Of a stretch of 9,915 nucleotides of DNA, positions 1 to 6,144 are shown one piece after another. The translations under genes and the position numbers were made by a program. This DNA is from Vulcanimicrobiota bacterium (GTDB taxonomy: Bacteria; Vulcanimicrobiota; Vulcanimicrobiia; Vulcanimicrobiales; Vulcanimicrobiaceae), in NCBI GenBank assembly GCA_013289785.1, contig JABCZE010000034.1, positions 1 through 9,915 on the forward strand, in the 5' to 3' direction. The notes beneath the pieces are model-generated. The model saw only the letters and a list, made by a program, of their open reading frames with translations. It was not told the DNA's origin and searched no databases. Each line of letters begins with the position of its first letter. Within the stretch, counting starts at the first letter, position 1.

Positions 1-112
1 CGCTCCTCGGCAAGGTAACGCCGGTCACTTCCCAAGACCGTCCTCACCGCCTTCTCATGTGCCCCCCACGCGGGTACCTTACCATGGAAGCCATAGCAAA
101 CTCGCCGCTTTT

Positions 113-116
113 GGAG
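113..116 (+). promoter_or_regulatory. Shine-Dalgarno of the lipoprotein gene
   Basis: GGAG lies 10 nt upstream of the ATG at 127. The rest of 1-126 shows no gene and no convincing -35/-10 pair. Confidence 0.45.
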
Positions 117-126
117 TCTCGACAGG

Positions 127-993
127 ATGGCGCGCTTTTCGGTTCTAGCGACTCCCGCCCTCGTTGGGCTTCTGCTTGCCGGGTGCAGTGCGGGGTTCGG
201 CCAAGCGCCCGCTTCACTCCCCGCTGCCGGTGGTGACGACCTCCAGACCGTCAGCGACGCGGCCGATTCCCTCGTCGCCAACCGCAGCTCCGCTTCGCAG
301 GATGCCAGGGCGGCCATCGGCGTCACCGACGCCCTGGGCTCCATTATCCGCGACGTGAGCAACACCGAGCGTATTCTCTCCGGCGGCGCGCACCCGCCCA
401 AGCAGCACGCCGGCACGCGTGGAGTCTTCTCGCAGTCGCTGCTGGTGCTAAACCCAGGCGGAGGCGACGTCTCCGGATACTGCCAGAGTTCCGCGGGCTA
501 TAGCCTCAAAGGAATTCCCTCGCTCGACGAAACGTTCGGCTGGCAAAGCGGCGTGTACTCGAACGGTGCGCGCGTCAGCGGAGACCACGGATTTTCAACC
601 TGGTCGGCAAATACGAGCGGCGAAGCCGTAGAGGCGCCGATCGGCGGACTCTCGGTCGTGCGCAAAGGGAACGCGAGCTGTCCGATGATCGCGCCGATGT
701 TTTCCGTACGCGGCGCGACGGCGAACGAGGCGTTTTCGATTCCGATCATGCTCACGTATCGTCACGGAACGTTATGGAACCTCAGCCTAAGCAACGCAAG
801 GTTTGCCGGCGGCGAGAGCGTCGACGTTGCGATGTCTTCCGGCCGGCCCCCGTCACTCGCCGGCTTCATCACGAGGGGCAGCACCGAGCTAGCGACGTTT
901 CATACCAACGCTTACGGCAAAGGCACGCTCACGATCACGAGTACCGGCGCGCAATACGCCATCGCCGATTGGATCGTAACCGGAACACCGTAG
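127..993 (+). CDS. Secreted lipoprotein of unknown function
   Basis: This 288-residue protein starts with a short type II signal peptide (Arg3, hydrophobic residues 6-17) and a lipobox LLAGC with the lipidated cysteine at residue 20, so it should be anchored in a membrane and face outwards. Residues 21-60 are rich in Ala, Ser and Asp and look like a flexible linker. The rest has alternating polar and hydrophobic residues with many Gly, Ser and Thr, which suggests a beta-rich domain. Two further cysteines (119 and 185) could form a disulfide. The C-terminus (GTLTITSTGAQYAIADW) resembles, from memory only, endings of hypothetical exported proteins from uncultured Eremiobacterota. GGAG at 113-116 lies 10 nt before the ATG and supports the start. 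It stands alone, with 67 nt before the next gene. I do not recognise a function. Confidence 0.75.
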   Translation: MARFSVLATPALVGLLLAGCSAGFGQAPASLPAAGGDDLQTVSDAADSLVANRSSASQDARAAIGVTDALGSIIRDVSNTERILSGGAHPPKQHAGTRGVFSQSLLVLNPGGGDVSGYCQSSAGYSLKGIPSLDETFGWQSGVYSNGARVSGDHGFSTWSANTSGEAVEAPIGGLSVVRKGNASCPMIAPMFSVRGATANEAFSIPIMLTYRHGTLWNLSLSNARFAGGESVDVAMSSGRPPSLAGFITRGSTELATFHTNAYGKGTLTITSTGAQYAIADWIVTGTP

Positions 994-1021
994 CGAAATC
1001 TTCCGCGCGATTCGCGCAGAC

Positions 1022-1037
1022 TGCCATGCATATGGCA
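1022..1037. repeat. Short perfect inverted repeat before the HNH gene
   Basis: TGCCAT-GCAT-ATGGCA is a 6-bp palindromic arm pair with a 4-nt centre in the 67-nt gap between the lipoprotein stop and the HNH start. It could be an operator or a weak hairpin. No U-tract follows, so it is not an obvious terminator. It may be coincidental. Confidence 0.3.
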
Positions 1038-1060
1038 CACACGATTCATAGCATCAATGC

Positions 1061-1519
1061 ATGAATCCGAAGAAGTTTCGCGGGTGGTGCTCGAATGGCT
1101 GCGGTAACGAAATAAAGAAGGGCGCCACTAAGTACTGTTCCCCAGAGTGCATGCGCCAGCACCACTACCAGCGCCGTGTAGAAGCTATCGAGGCAGGTTT
1201 ATACTGCACCACAAATTTGGCGGGGTTTCTCCGAAGGTACCTTATTCGCCGACTTGGCGAATCTTGTACGCGATGCGGGTGGGCGCAGAGAAACCCGATT
1301 ACGAAGAACGTGCCGATCGAGGTCGAGCACATCGACGGGGACTGGCGGAACAATCGGCTGGAAAACCTGACGCTTCTCTGCCCGAACTGCCACGCTCTAA
1401 CGCCAACGTTCCGCGGCCTGAACCGCGGACGCGGACGAGCACACCGTCTTGGGGGGCGCGGCAATCCGCTGCGCTTTCATAAAACGCTAGTGGAGCACAC
1501 CGCAGCCGTCGAAAGGTAA
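1061..1519 (+). CDS. Small two-zinc HNH endonuclease-like protein
   Basis: This 152-residue protein has two zinc-binding modules. The N-terminal one uses C10, C14, C26 and C30 (CSPEC) and is followed by a basic stretch RQHHYQRR, a probable DNA-binding ribbon. The second is an HNH nuclease fold: CTRC at 69-72, VEHIDGD at 88-94 with H90, NNRLENLTLLCPNCH at 97-111 with N102, C107, C110 and H111. All expected zinc and catalytic positions are present, so the protein looks intact. Known relatives with RYL..., CxxCGW, EVEHIDG and LLCPNCHxLTPT occur widely in phages and mobile elements as free-standing HNH nucleases. The C-terminus is basic (GLNRGRGRAHR), fitting DNA contact. An in-frame stop at 1049-1051 leaves the ATG at 1061 as the only ATG start upstream of the first zinc module. 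No clear Shine-Dalgarno is visible. It sits 34 nt before a tRNA gene; the target is unknown. Confidence 0.85.
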   Translation: MNPKKFRGWCSNGCGNEIKKGATKYCSPECMRQHHYQRRVEAIEAGLYCTTNLAGFLRRYLIRRLGESCTRCGWAQRNPITKNVPIEVEHIDGDWRNNRLENLTLLCPNCHALTPTFRGLNRGRGRAHRLGGRGNPLRFHKTLVEHTAAVER

Positions 1520-1553
1520 TTCCGGCGCGCCCGATACAACTTCTTCTGTTGTT

Positions 1554-1629
1554 GCCGACGTAGCTCAGCTGGTAGAGCGTCACACTTGTAATGTGAGGGC
1601 CGTGGGTTCGAGTCCCACCGTCGGCTCCA
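1554..1629 (+). tRNA. tRNA-Thr, anticodon UGU
   Basis: A full 76-nt cloverleaf can be folded. The acceptor GCCGACG pairs with CGTCGGC, the D-arm is GCTC/GAGC, the anticodon stem TCACA/TGTGA encloses the loop CTTGTAA with anticodon TGT, the variable loop has 5 nt, and the T-arm is GTGGG-TTCGAGT-CCCAC. The discriminator is T and CCA is encoded in the gene. No terminator follows; the VOC gene starts 28 nt after the CCA, so the tRNA may be released from a mixed tRNA-mRNA transcript. Confidence 0.97.
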
Positions 1630-1656
1630 TAGCTCCTTGCACAGAAAGTTTGGTTT

Positions 1657-2028
1657 ATGCCTCGAGTCGTTCATTTCGAAATCCATTCCGCGGATCCCGA
1701 CGCCGCGGCAAAGTTTTATAGCTCGATCTTTGGTTGGAAGATCTTCAAATGGGACGGACCCGTCGAGTACTGGCTCGTCCAGACCGGTGACGGCCCCGGC
1801 ATCGACGGCGGCATCGTTCGGCGCCAAGGCGACGCGCCCGCCGCCGGAGCCGCAGTCAACGCTTACGTTTGCACGATCGGCGTCGAATCGCTCGATGAGA
1901 CGCTGGATTCAATAATCGCCAAGGGCGGGGATATCGCCGTGCCAAAAAATGAGATACCGGGTATCGGAACGCTGGCGTACTTCAAAGACCTCGACGGGAA
2001 CATCTTTGGAGCGTTGCAACCGGTATAA
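1657..2028 (+). CDS. VOC (glyoxalase/bleomycin-resistance fold) family protein
   Basis: This 123-residue protein is one complete VOC unit of two beta-alpha-beta-beta-beta modules. The first module begins VVHFEIHSADPDAAAKFY, with a candidate metal ligand at H6, and continues to FGWKIFKW. The second begins AYVCTIGVESLDETLDSI and ends GTLAYFKDLDGNIFGALQP, the usual VOC ending DxDGNxFG. The family includes glyoxalases, dioxygenases and antibiotic-binding proteins, and sequence alone does not show the substrate here. No signal peptide is present, so it is cytosolic. The ATG at 1657 directly precedes the first conserved strand; only a weak purine run (AGAAAG) lies upstream. It follows the tRNA by 27 nt and precedes the ferredoxin gene by 15 nt, which suggests co-transcription with both. 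Confidence 0.85.
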   Translation: MPRVVHFEIHSADPDAAAKFYSSIFGWKIFKWDGPVEYWLVQTGDGPGIDGGIVRRQGDAPAAGAAVNAYVCTIGVESLDETLDSIIAKGGDIAVPKNEIPGIGTLAYFKDLDGNIFGALQPV

Positions 2029-2043
2029 CCGCGACAATCCGTT

Positions 2044-2409
2044 ATGCAAAAGGTTAGTCCCAAATGGGCGCGCGGCGGCCTCGTGCTCGTGTGCGAGCGC
2101 TGCTTCAAAGAGCGCATTCCCGAAGAAGACCCGGAGGTCGCCGAACGTATCGGCGACTTTCACCTTCGCAATTGGCTGAAGGAGCGGCTAAAGCAAGATG
2201 ACTATTGGGGCGCGATTCGCGCGATCAGCACCAGTTGTATGGACGTCTGCGCGCGCGGGCGCGTGACGGTCTGCATCGAACCGTCGGAGGGCGAGCGGTC
2301 GGTGATGGTGCTCGATCCGCTCGCCGAACGCGAAGAACTTTATAAGACGATAGTCGAGCAGCTTACTGAAACTCGAACTCTGCCAGGTTCTTCTCGATCT
2401 TCCGCTTGA
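2044..2409 (+). CDS. Thioredoxin-like [2Fe-2S] ferredoxin / DUF1636-like metal-binding protein
   Basis: This 121-residue protein has a cysteine pattern of C17-x2-C20 near the N-terminus (VLVCERCFKER) and C65-x3-C69 later (TSCMDVCARGRVTVC), plus C77. This is the arrangement of thioredoxin-like [2Fe-2S] ferredoxins and the related DUF1636 metal-binding proteins: a first strand ending in CxxC, a helix (LRNWLKERLKQ), then CxxxC before two strands. It probably carries an iron-sulfur cluster and acts as a small cytosolic electron carrier or metal-binding protein; the partner is unknown. The gene starts 15 nt after the VOC stop codon, without a clear Shine-Dalgarno. Its last 15 codons, ending TRTLPGSSRSSA, run 47 nt into the opposite strand of the sigma-factor gene and look like a low-complexity tail beyond the domain. 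Confidence 0.7.
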   Translation: MQKVSPKWARGGLVLVCERCFKERIPEEDPEVAERIGDFHLRNWLKERLKQDDYWGAIRAISTSCMDVCARGRVTVCIEPSEGERSVMVLDPLAEREELYKTIVEQLTETRTLPGSSRSSA

Positions 2410-3010
2410 CGCGCTGAAGCGCGTTGTCGATCGATTTTACGTGACGGCCGAGGTCGCGCGCCATTTCCTGATAGCTCTTGCCTTCCAGGTACGATTCCAG
2501 CACCTGCGACTCCAGCTCAGAGAGATTCTGGCGAATGCGCTGGCGGATATCGTCGGAGACTTCCTGCGTGACGACCAACTCTTCGGGGTCGGACGTCTTC
2601 TGGGAAGCCATAACGTCGAGTAGCGTGCGTTCGCTGTCTTCGTCGTAGATCGGCTTGTTGAGCGAAATGTATTGATTGAGCGGAATGTGCTTTTGACGCG
2701 TCGCCGTTTTGATCGCGGTGATGATCTGGCGCGTGATGCAGAGCTCGGCAAATGCACGGAAGCTCGAAAGCTTGTCGGCCTTGAAGTCGCGCACGGCTTT
2801 GTAGAGGCCGATCATCCCTTCTTGGATGATGTCCTCGCGGTCGGCGCCGATTAAGAAATAACTCTTCGCCTTAATGCGGACGAAGTTTTTATACTTGTTA
2901 AGCAGGTACTCCATCGCGAGGTTGTCGCCGGTCTTCGCGATAGCCACGAGATCTTCGTCAACCCGCTGCTGGTACTCCACGCCATCCGAGACGGGGTGGG
3001 TCATTGCCAT
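2363..3010 (-). CDS. sigH: SigH (Spo0H)-like RNA polymerase sigma factor
   Basis: The 215-residue protein is a sigma70-family factor with only regions 2 and 4. Region 2 covers residues 38-112: YKNFVRIKAKSYFLIGADRE, QEGMIGLYKAVRDFKADKL, AFAELCITRQIITAIK and TRQKHIPLN. Region 4 (LSELESQVLESYLEGKSYQE, then RHVKSIDNALQRVKRK) forms the -35-binding helix-turn-helix at 162-205. Region 2 is almost the B. subtilis SigH sequence, and the length (218 in B. subtilis) fits. In Bacillota SigH drives stationary-phase, competence and early sporulation genes; the regulon here is unknown. A GTG at 3070 would add 20 unconserved residues and lies about 10 nt after the predicted transcription start, so I prefer the ATG at 3010 (a second ATG is at 3004). 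It is last in the minus-strand operon, as in B. subtilis. Confidence 0.92.
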   Translation of the reverse strand: MAMTHPVSDGVEYQQRVDEDLVAIAKTGDNLAMEYLLNKYKNFVRIKAKSYFLIGADREDIIQEGMIGLYKAVRDFKADKLSSFRAFAELCITRQIITAIKTATRQKHIPLNQYISLNKPIYDEDSERTLLDVMASQKTSDPEELVVTQEVSDDIRQRIRQNLSELESQVLESYLEGKSYQEMARDLGRHVKSIDNALQRVKRKIEKNLAEFEFQ

Positions 3011-3087
3011 ATCTTTTGTCTGCCTCGTGAGTAGACGCACCGCATGCGCAGGCCGGAGCCCGTCTGGCACGGCACGTCGAGGCTAAG

Positions 3088-3116
3088 TATATAGGAGGTC
3101 ACCCCTCCCCCGTCAA
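3088..3116 (-). promoter_or_regulatory. Sigma70-type promoter for sigH overlapping the rlmB stop codon
   Basis: On the minus strand TTGACG (3116-3111) and TATATA (3093-3088) are separated by exactly 17 nt. Predicted initiation is near 3081, giving a leader of about 70 nt before the ATG at 3010. The -35 box lies within the last rlmB codons. TATACT two bases further on is an alternative -10 with 19-nt spacing. B. subtilis sigH is also known to have its own sigma-A promoter. Confidence 0.6.
3094..3108. repeat. Inverted repeat inside the sigH promoter spacer
   Basis: GGAGG-TCACC-CCTCC is a perfect 5-bp arm pair that fills most of the spacer between the -35 and -10 boxes. A repressor could bind here, or the C/G-rich run may be chance. 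It also contains the rlmB stop codon. Confidence 0.3.
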
Positions 3117-3851
3117 GGACGAGGCTAGCATGCGCTGGCGGAGGGCCTCGAAAATCAGGACCCCCGTGGCCACTGAGGCGTTCAGCGAGGCGACCCGGCC
3201 GTGCATCGGAATCCTCACGAGGAAGTCGCATTCCCGCTTGACCAGCGGCGCGAGCCCGCTTCCTTCGCTGCCCACGACCAGCGCGAGATCCCGGTTGAGG
3301 TCCGCCTTGCCCAGCTCGATTCCGGCCGCCGAGGCATCGGCGCCGACGACCCAGATGCCGGCCTTCTTGAGGACCCGGATGGTGTCGGCGACATTGGCGA
3401 CTCGGGCGATCGGCAGGTAGGCTGCCGCCCCCGCGGCCGCCTTGCGAACCGTCGCGTTGATGCCCGCCGAACGGCGCTCGGGCAAGATCAGGCCGTCGGC
3501 GCCGGCGGCCTCGGCCGTCCGGACGATCGCGCCAACGTTATGCGGGTCGGTCAGATGGTCGAGCAGCACCAGCAGGCGCGGCGAGCCGTCGGAGCGGCGA
3601 ACCGCGAGGACGTCGCCCAGCGAAGCGTACGGAAACGGCGGCGCGGTCGCGATGACGCCTTGGTGTGCTTTAAAGGGAACCCGCTCGAAGAAGGCGCGCT
3701 GCTCGAAACGAACCGGCACGTTGCGCTCTTTCGCCCGCGCCAGCAGCACGCGCAGCGCCGCATCCTTGGTGCGGTCGGCCGCTACCGCAATCGAACGCAG
3801 TTGCTCGCCGGCGAGCAGCGCTTCTTCGACTGCATGAACTCCGTAGACCAA
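3099..3851 (-). CDS. rlmB: 23S rRNA (guanosine-2'-O-)-methyltransferase RlmB / TrmH family
   Basis: This SPOUT-class enzyme uses S-adenosylmethionine to methylate a ribose in 23S rRNA (G2251 in E. coli). The N-terminal substrate-binding domain begins VYGVHAVEEALLAGEQL and contains KAHQGVIA (61-68). The knotted catalytic domain has motif 1 DHLTDPHNVGAIVRTAEAAG (98-117, with N105 and R111), motif 2 LVVGSEGSGL (191-200, E196) and motif 3 IPMHGRVASLNASVATG (214-230, S222 and N224), so it looks active. The open frame extends far upstream, but that part only shadows cysS. Homologues begin at (M)xYGxHAV, so I chose the TTG at 3851, which gives 250 residues; a CTG at 3866 is an alternative, and both starts are weakly supported. 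It begins 38 nt after the cysS stop and its end overlaps the sigH promoter. Confidence 0.9.
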   Translation of the reverse strand: MVYGVHAVEEALLAGEQLRSIAVAADRTKDAALRVLLARAKERNVPVRFEQRAFFERVPFKAHQGVIATAPPFPYASLGDVLAVRRSDGSPRLLVLLDHLTDPHNVGAIVRTAEAAGADGLILPERRSAGINATVRKAAAGAAAYLPIARVANVADTIRVLKKAGIWVVGADASAAGIELGKADLNRDLALVVGSEGSGLAPLVKRECDFLVRIPMHGRVASLNASVATGVLIFEALRQRMLASSLTGEG

Positions 3852-3889
3852 ATCGTCGAAGTCCAGCTCGGTCCGCCGGCCCCGGTGCC

Positions 3890-5326
3890 TCAGCCCACGA
3901 CGGTCCAGGTCGTCCCCTCTTTCGTATCGTGCAGATCGATGCCCGATCGTTGCAGGGCATCGCGAAGGCGATCGGAGCCCGCCCAATCTTTTTGACGGCG
4001 GGCCTCCGCGCGCATCGCGATGACTCGCTCGATCGCTTCGTGCGGTTGCAGATTTTCGATCTCGCCGGCGGCGCCTTCGCCATCGAGCGCGGCTTGCAGG
4101 CGTCCGACGAACTGCGCAGTCAGCTCGACGACGGGCTCCGCGACCCACGAATCGTTTGGCTCGATGCCGAGGATCGTCAGCCAGTAGCGCAGGCGTTCGA
4201 CCGGCGCGGTGGCGGCAAACTCGTAGAGCACGGCCAGCGCCGCGGCGGTATTCACGTCGTCGTCGAGCGCAGCTTCCATCTGCTCGTCGAATTCCGAACG
4301 TTGCGGCGGCGGATCGGCGTCGCGTCGCGCGAGCGCAAGCCGGTAGGCCGTCTTGATTTTGCTCAGGCCCAGCGCCGCTGCGGCAATCGAGTCTTCCGTG
4401 AAGTTCATTACCTTGCGATAGCCGGTTTGCAGAAAGAGCCAGCGGATCGCCTGCGGATCGTGACGCAGCAGCATATCCGAAAGCGGCTCGAAGTTTCCGA
4501 GCGACTTCGCCATCTTGCGGTTGTCGAAGAGCAACAGGCCGCCGTGCACCCAGAAGTTCGCCATCGGAGGCTGCGCCATCAGCGGTTCGCTCTGCGCGAT
4601 CTCGTTCTCGTGATGCGGAAAGATGAGGTCCGCGCCGCCGCCGTGGATGTCGAAGCCCACGCCCGGCGGGTCGAGCAGTGCGCGCGCCATCGCGGAACAC
4701 TCGATGTGCCAGCCCGGGCGGCCTTCGCCATAGGGCTCGAACGGCCAACTCGGCTCGCGCGGCTTGGCGAACTTCCACAGTGCGAAGTCGAGCGGGTCTT
4801 CCTTGTTTTCGTCGACCTCGATGCGCGCGCCGGACTCGAGGTCGGCGACGTTTCGATTTGCTAGGCGGCCGTAGTTTTGAAACGTCGAAACGCGATAGTA
4901 GACGCCGTCGCGGGTAACATAGGCGTGTCCGCCGTCGACGAGCTCGCGGATCATCTGCTGGATCTCGCCGATATATTTCGTCGCGTATGGCTCGAAATCG
5001 TATTCGAGAATGCCGAGTTTTCGCATCGATTCCTTGAACTCGGCGTAAAAATGCTCGACGATGGCGTGATAGTCTTGGCCGGTTTCGATCCCCGCTTTGA
5101 TGCTGCGATCGTCGATGTCGGTGACGTTCTGCACGTAGGTCACGCGATAGCCGCGATGGGCGAGATAGCGGCGCAACACATCGAAGAAAAGAAAGGAGCG
5201 CGCGTGCCCGAGGTGCGCTTGCGCGGAAGGCGTCAGGCCGCAAACGTAGATGCGAACCTCGCCTTCGCGTAACGGCGCGAACGCCTCGACCGTACGCGTT
5301 CGAGTGTTATAAAGCTGTAACGGCAC
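3890..5326 (-). CDS. cysS: Cysteinyl-tRNA synthetase
   Basis: The 478-residue class I synthetase charges tRNA-Cys with cysteine using ATP. The start is [11 protein letters not shown] and the N-terminal zinc-binding signature is [17 protein letters not shown], with C29 and the HIGH motif as HLGH (38-41). The other zinc ligands are C210 (WHIECSAMA) and the FPHHENE cluster at 236-242. KMSKS is KMAKS at 271-275, followed by LGN. The helical anticodon-binding domain continues to the C-terminus, which ends in GTTWTVV. The length is normal (461 in E. coli). The start is GTG, 5 nt after the cysE stop; GGTGA at the end of cysE can serve as Shine-Dalgarno, so translation is probably coupled. The segment TPSA replaces the more usual TVYD of the first motif. 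cysE-cysS pairing places cysteine synthesis and use on one message. Confidence 0.97.
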   Translation of the reverse strand: MPLQLYNTRTRTVEAFAPLREGEVRIYVCGLTPSAQAHLGHARSFLFFDVLRRYLAHRGYRVTYVQNVTDIDDRSIKAGIETGQDYHAIVEHFYAEFKESMRKLGILEYDFEPYATKYIGEIQQMIRELVDGGHAYVTRDGVYYRVSTFQNYGRLANRNVADLESGARIEVDENKEDPLDFALWKFAKPREPSWPFEPYGEGRPGWHIECSAMARALLDPPGVGFDIHGGGADLIFPHHENEIAQSEPLMAQPPMANFWVHGGLLLFDNRKMAKSLGNFEPLSDMLLRHDPQAIRWLFLQTGYRKVMNFTEDSIAAAALGLSKIKTAYRLALARRDADPPPQRSEFDEQMEAALDDDVNTAAALAVLYEFAATAPVERLRYWLTILGIEPNDSWVAEPVVELTAQFVGRLQAALDGEGAAGEIENLQPHEAIERVIAMRAEARRQKDWAGSDRLRDALQRSGIDLHDTKEGTTWTVVG

Positions 5327-5331
5327 CGTTT

Positions 5332-6021
5332 TTAAATCACCCAGCTCCAGGATTCGTCGCCGGTCGCTTCGCCCTGCTCGAGCTCGTTCAAGCGTTTTTC
5401 GAGCTGCTCGAGTTGGCGTTGCAGCCGAACGATTGCGTCGGCCGTCGGATCGGGCATCTCGACCTGCGGGCGTTCCGAAACGACGCGAACCGGTTTGCCG
5501 TCTTGGGCGACGATGCGCGCCGGAACTCCGACGACCGTCGCGTTGGCCGGCACGTCCTTCACGACGACCGAACCGCCGCCGACCTTGGCGTTATCTCCCA
5601 GCACGATGGCGCCGAGCACGCTGGCGTTCACACCCACGGTGACGTTACGCCCAAGCGTCGGATGTCGCTTGCCGTGCGAGAGGCTCGTGCCCCCAAGCGT
5701 GACGCCTTGATAGATCGTGCAGCCATCGCCGATCTCCGAGGTTTCGCCGATAACGACCCCGGAACCGTGATCGATGAAGACGCCCTTGCCGATGCGAGCC
5801 GCCGGATGGATCTCGATTCCCGTCAGGAAGCGCGCCACGTTTGCTAAAAACCGCGGGAGCAGCGGAATCCCCGCGGCGTACAGGGCATGGTTGATGCGAT
5901 GCGCCACGAGCGCGTGAAAGCCCGGATAGGAGAGGACGACGTCGAGCCAGCCGCGCGCGGCGGGGTCGCGATCTTGCGGCGCCTGCAGGTCGGCGAGTAA
6001 CGTTTCGAACGGTTGATCCAT
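5332..6021 (-). CDS. cysE: Serine O-acetyltransferase
   Basis: CysE transfers acetyl from acetyl-CoA to L-serine, the first step of cysteine synthesis in the cytosol. The 229-residue protein is the short form seen in Bacillus. It has a helical N-terminal part (WLDVVLSYPGFHALVAHRIN) and then a left-handed beta-helix of hexapeptide repeats: IHPAARIGKGVFIDHGSGVV, IGETSEIGDGCTIYQGVTLG, a loop KRHPTLG, and VGGGSVVVKDVPANATVVG. The catalytic D84-H85 pair and H120 are present, and the GVPARIV ending matches the family. After residue 190 there is an extra acidic heptad-like tail (IVRLQRQLEQLEKRLNELEQ) that probably forms a coiled coil. The region upstream holds a cluster of palindromic repeats instead of a recognisable T-box leader, and no good Shine-Dalgarno is visible. 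The cysS start follows 5 nt after its stop. Confidence 0.96.
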   Translation of the reverse strand: MDQPFETLLADLQAPQDRDPAARGWLDVVLSYPGFHALVAHRINHALYAAGIPLLPRFLANVARFLTGIEIHPAARIGKGVFIDHGSGVVIGETSEIGDGCTIYQGVTLGGTSLSHGKRHPTLGRNVTVGVNASVLGAIVLGDNAKVGGGSVVVKDVPANATVVGVPARIVAQDGKPVRVVSERPQVEMPDPTADAIVRLQRQLEQLEKRLNELEQGEATGDESWSWVI

Positions 6022-6036
6022 TTTCGAGTACTGTAA

Positions 6037-6061
6037 CCCTTCGACTACGCTCAGGGTGACA
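6037..6061. repeat. REP-like palindromic element, copy A
   Basis: It contains the core in reverse orientation (18 nt at 6038-6055, one mismatch to copies B and C), ending in AGGGTGACA. It faces copy B across 40 nt and the two match in 22 of 25 positions as inverted repeats. In RNA, its CCTGAGCG (6055-6048) also pairs perfectly with CGCTCAGG (6098-6091). Confidence 0.85.
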
Positions 6062-6074
6062 CATACCTTAGCGG

Positions 6075-6089
6075 CTGCGCGAAGCGCAG
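6075..6089. repeat. Hairpin between repeat copies A and B
   Basis: CTGCGC-GAA-GCGCAG is a perfect 6-bp stem with a 3-nt loop. It sits at the middle of the larger inverted A/B pair, so the whole ispF-cysE gap could fold into a compound hairpin. Confidence 0.6.
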
Positions 6090-6101
6090 TCCTGAGCGCC
6101 G

Positions 6102-6144
6102 TGTCATCCTGAGCGGAGTCGAAGGACGAAGGGTCAGGATGACA
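6102..6144. repeat. REP-like palindromic element, copy B, overlapping the ispF stop codon
   Basis: TGTCATCCTGA at 6102-6112 and TCAGGATGACA at 6134-6144 are perfect 11-bp inverted arms around a 21-nt centre. The core CCTGAGCGGAGTCGAAGG occupies 6108-6125. The distal arm encodes the last residues of IspF and its TGA stop codon (6136-6134 on the minus strand). Confidence 0.88.

Noticed and set aside
1536..1552. ACAAC-TTCTTCT-GTTGT inverted repeat directly before the tRNA
   Set aside because: The arms are only 5 bp and no promoter boxes fit around it; I see no support for a function.
1554..1629. An attachment site of an integrated element at the tRNA 3' end
   Set aside because: No second copy of the tRNA 3' end and no integrase gene occur in the window.
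1477..1827. Minus-strand frame across the tRNA encoding SNPRPSHYKCDALPAEL
   Set aside because: This peptide is the familiar false translation of the antisense strand of a tRNA-Thr gene, not a protein.
2409..2424. ACGCGC-TGAA-GCGCGT hairpin at the ferredoxin stop as a terminator
   Set aside because: It lies within codons for the conserved SigH segment DNALQRVKRK, and the nearest T-run is several bases further on and short. A coding coincidence is more likely.
3929..4864. 311-residue plus-strand frame opposite cysS
   Set aside because: It is an antisense shadow without any motif; the cysS reading is unambiguous.
3852..5243. A very long minus-strand open frame joined to rlmB, giving a 714-residue protein
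   Set aside because: The upstream part overlaps cysS in another frame, is dominated by Arg and Ala, and shows no domain. It is a high-GC shadow; RlmB homology begins only near 3851.
6022..6144. A CRISPR array or T-box in the ispF-cysE gap
   Set aside because: The repeats are inverted relative to each other, irregularly spaced and few, and no T-box specifier loop or conserved T-box sequence is visible.
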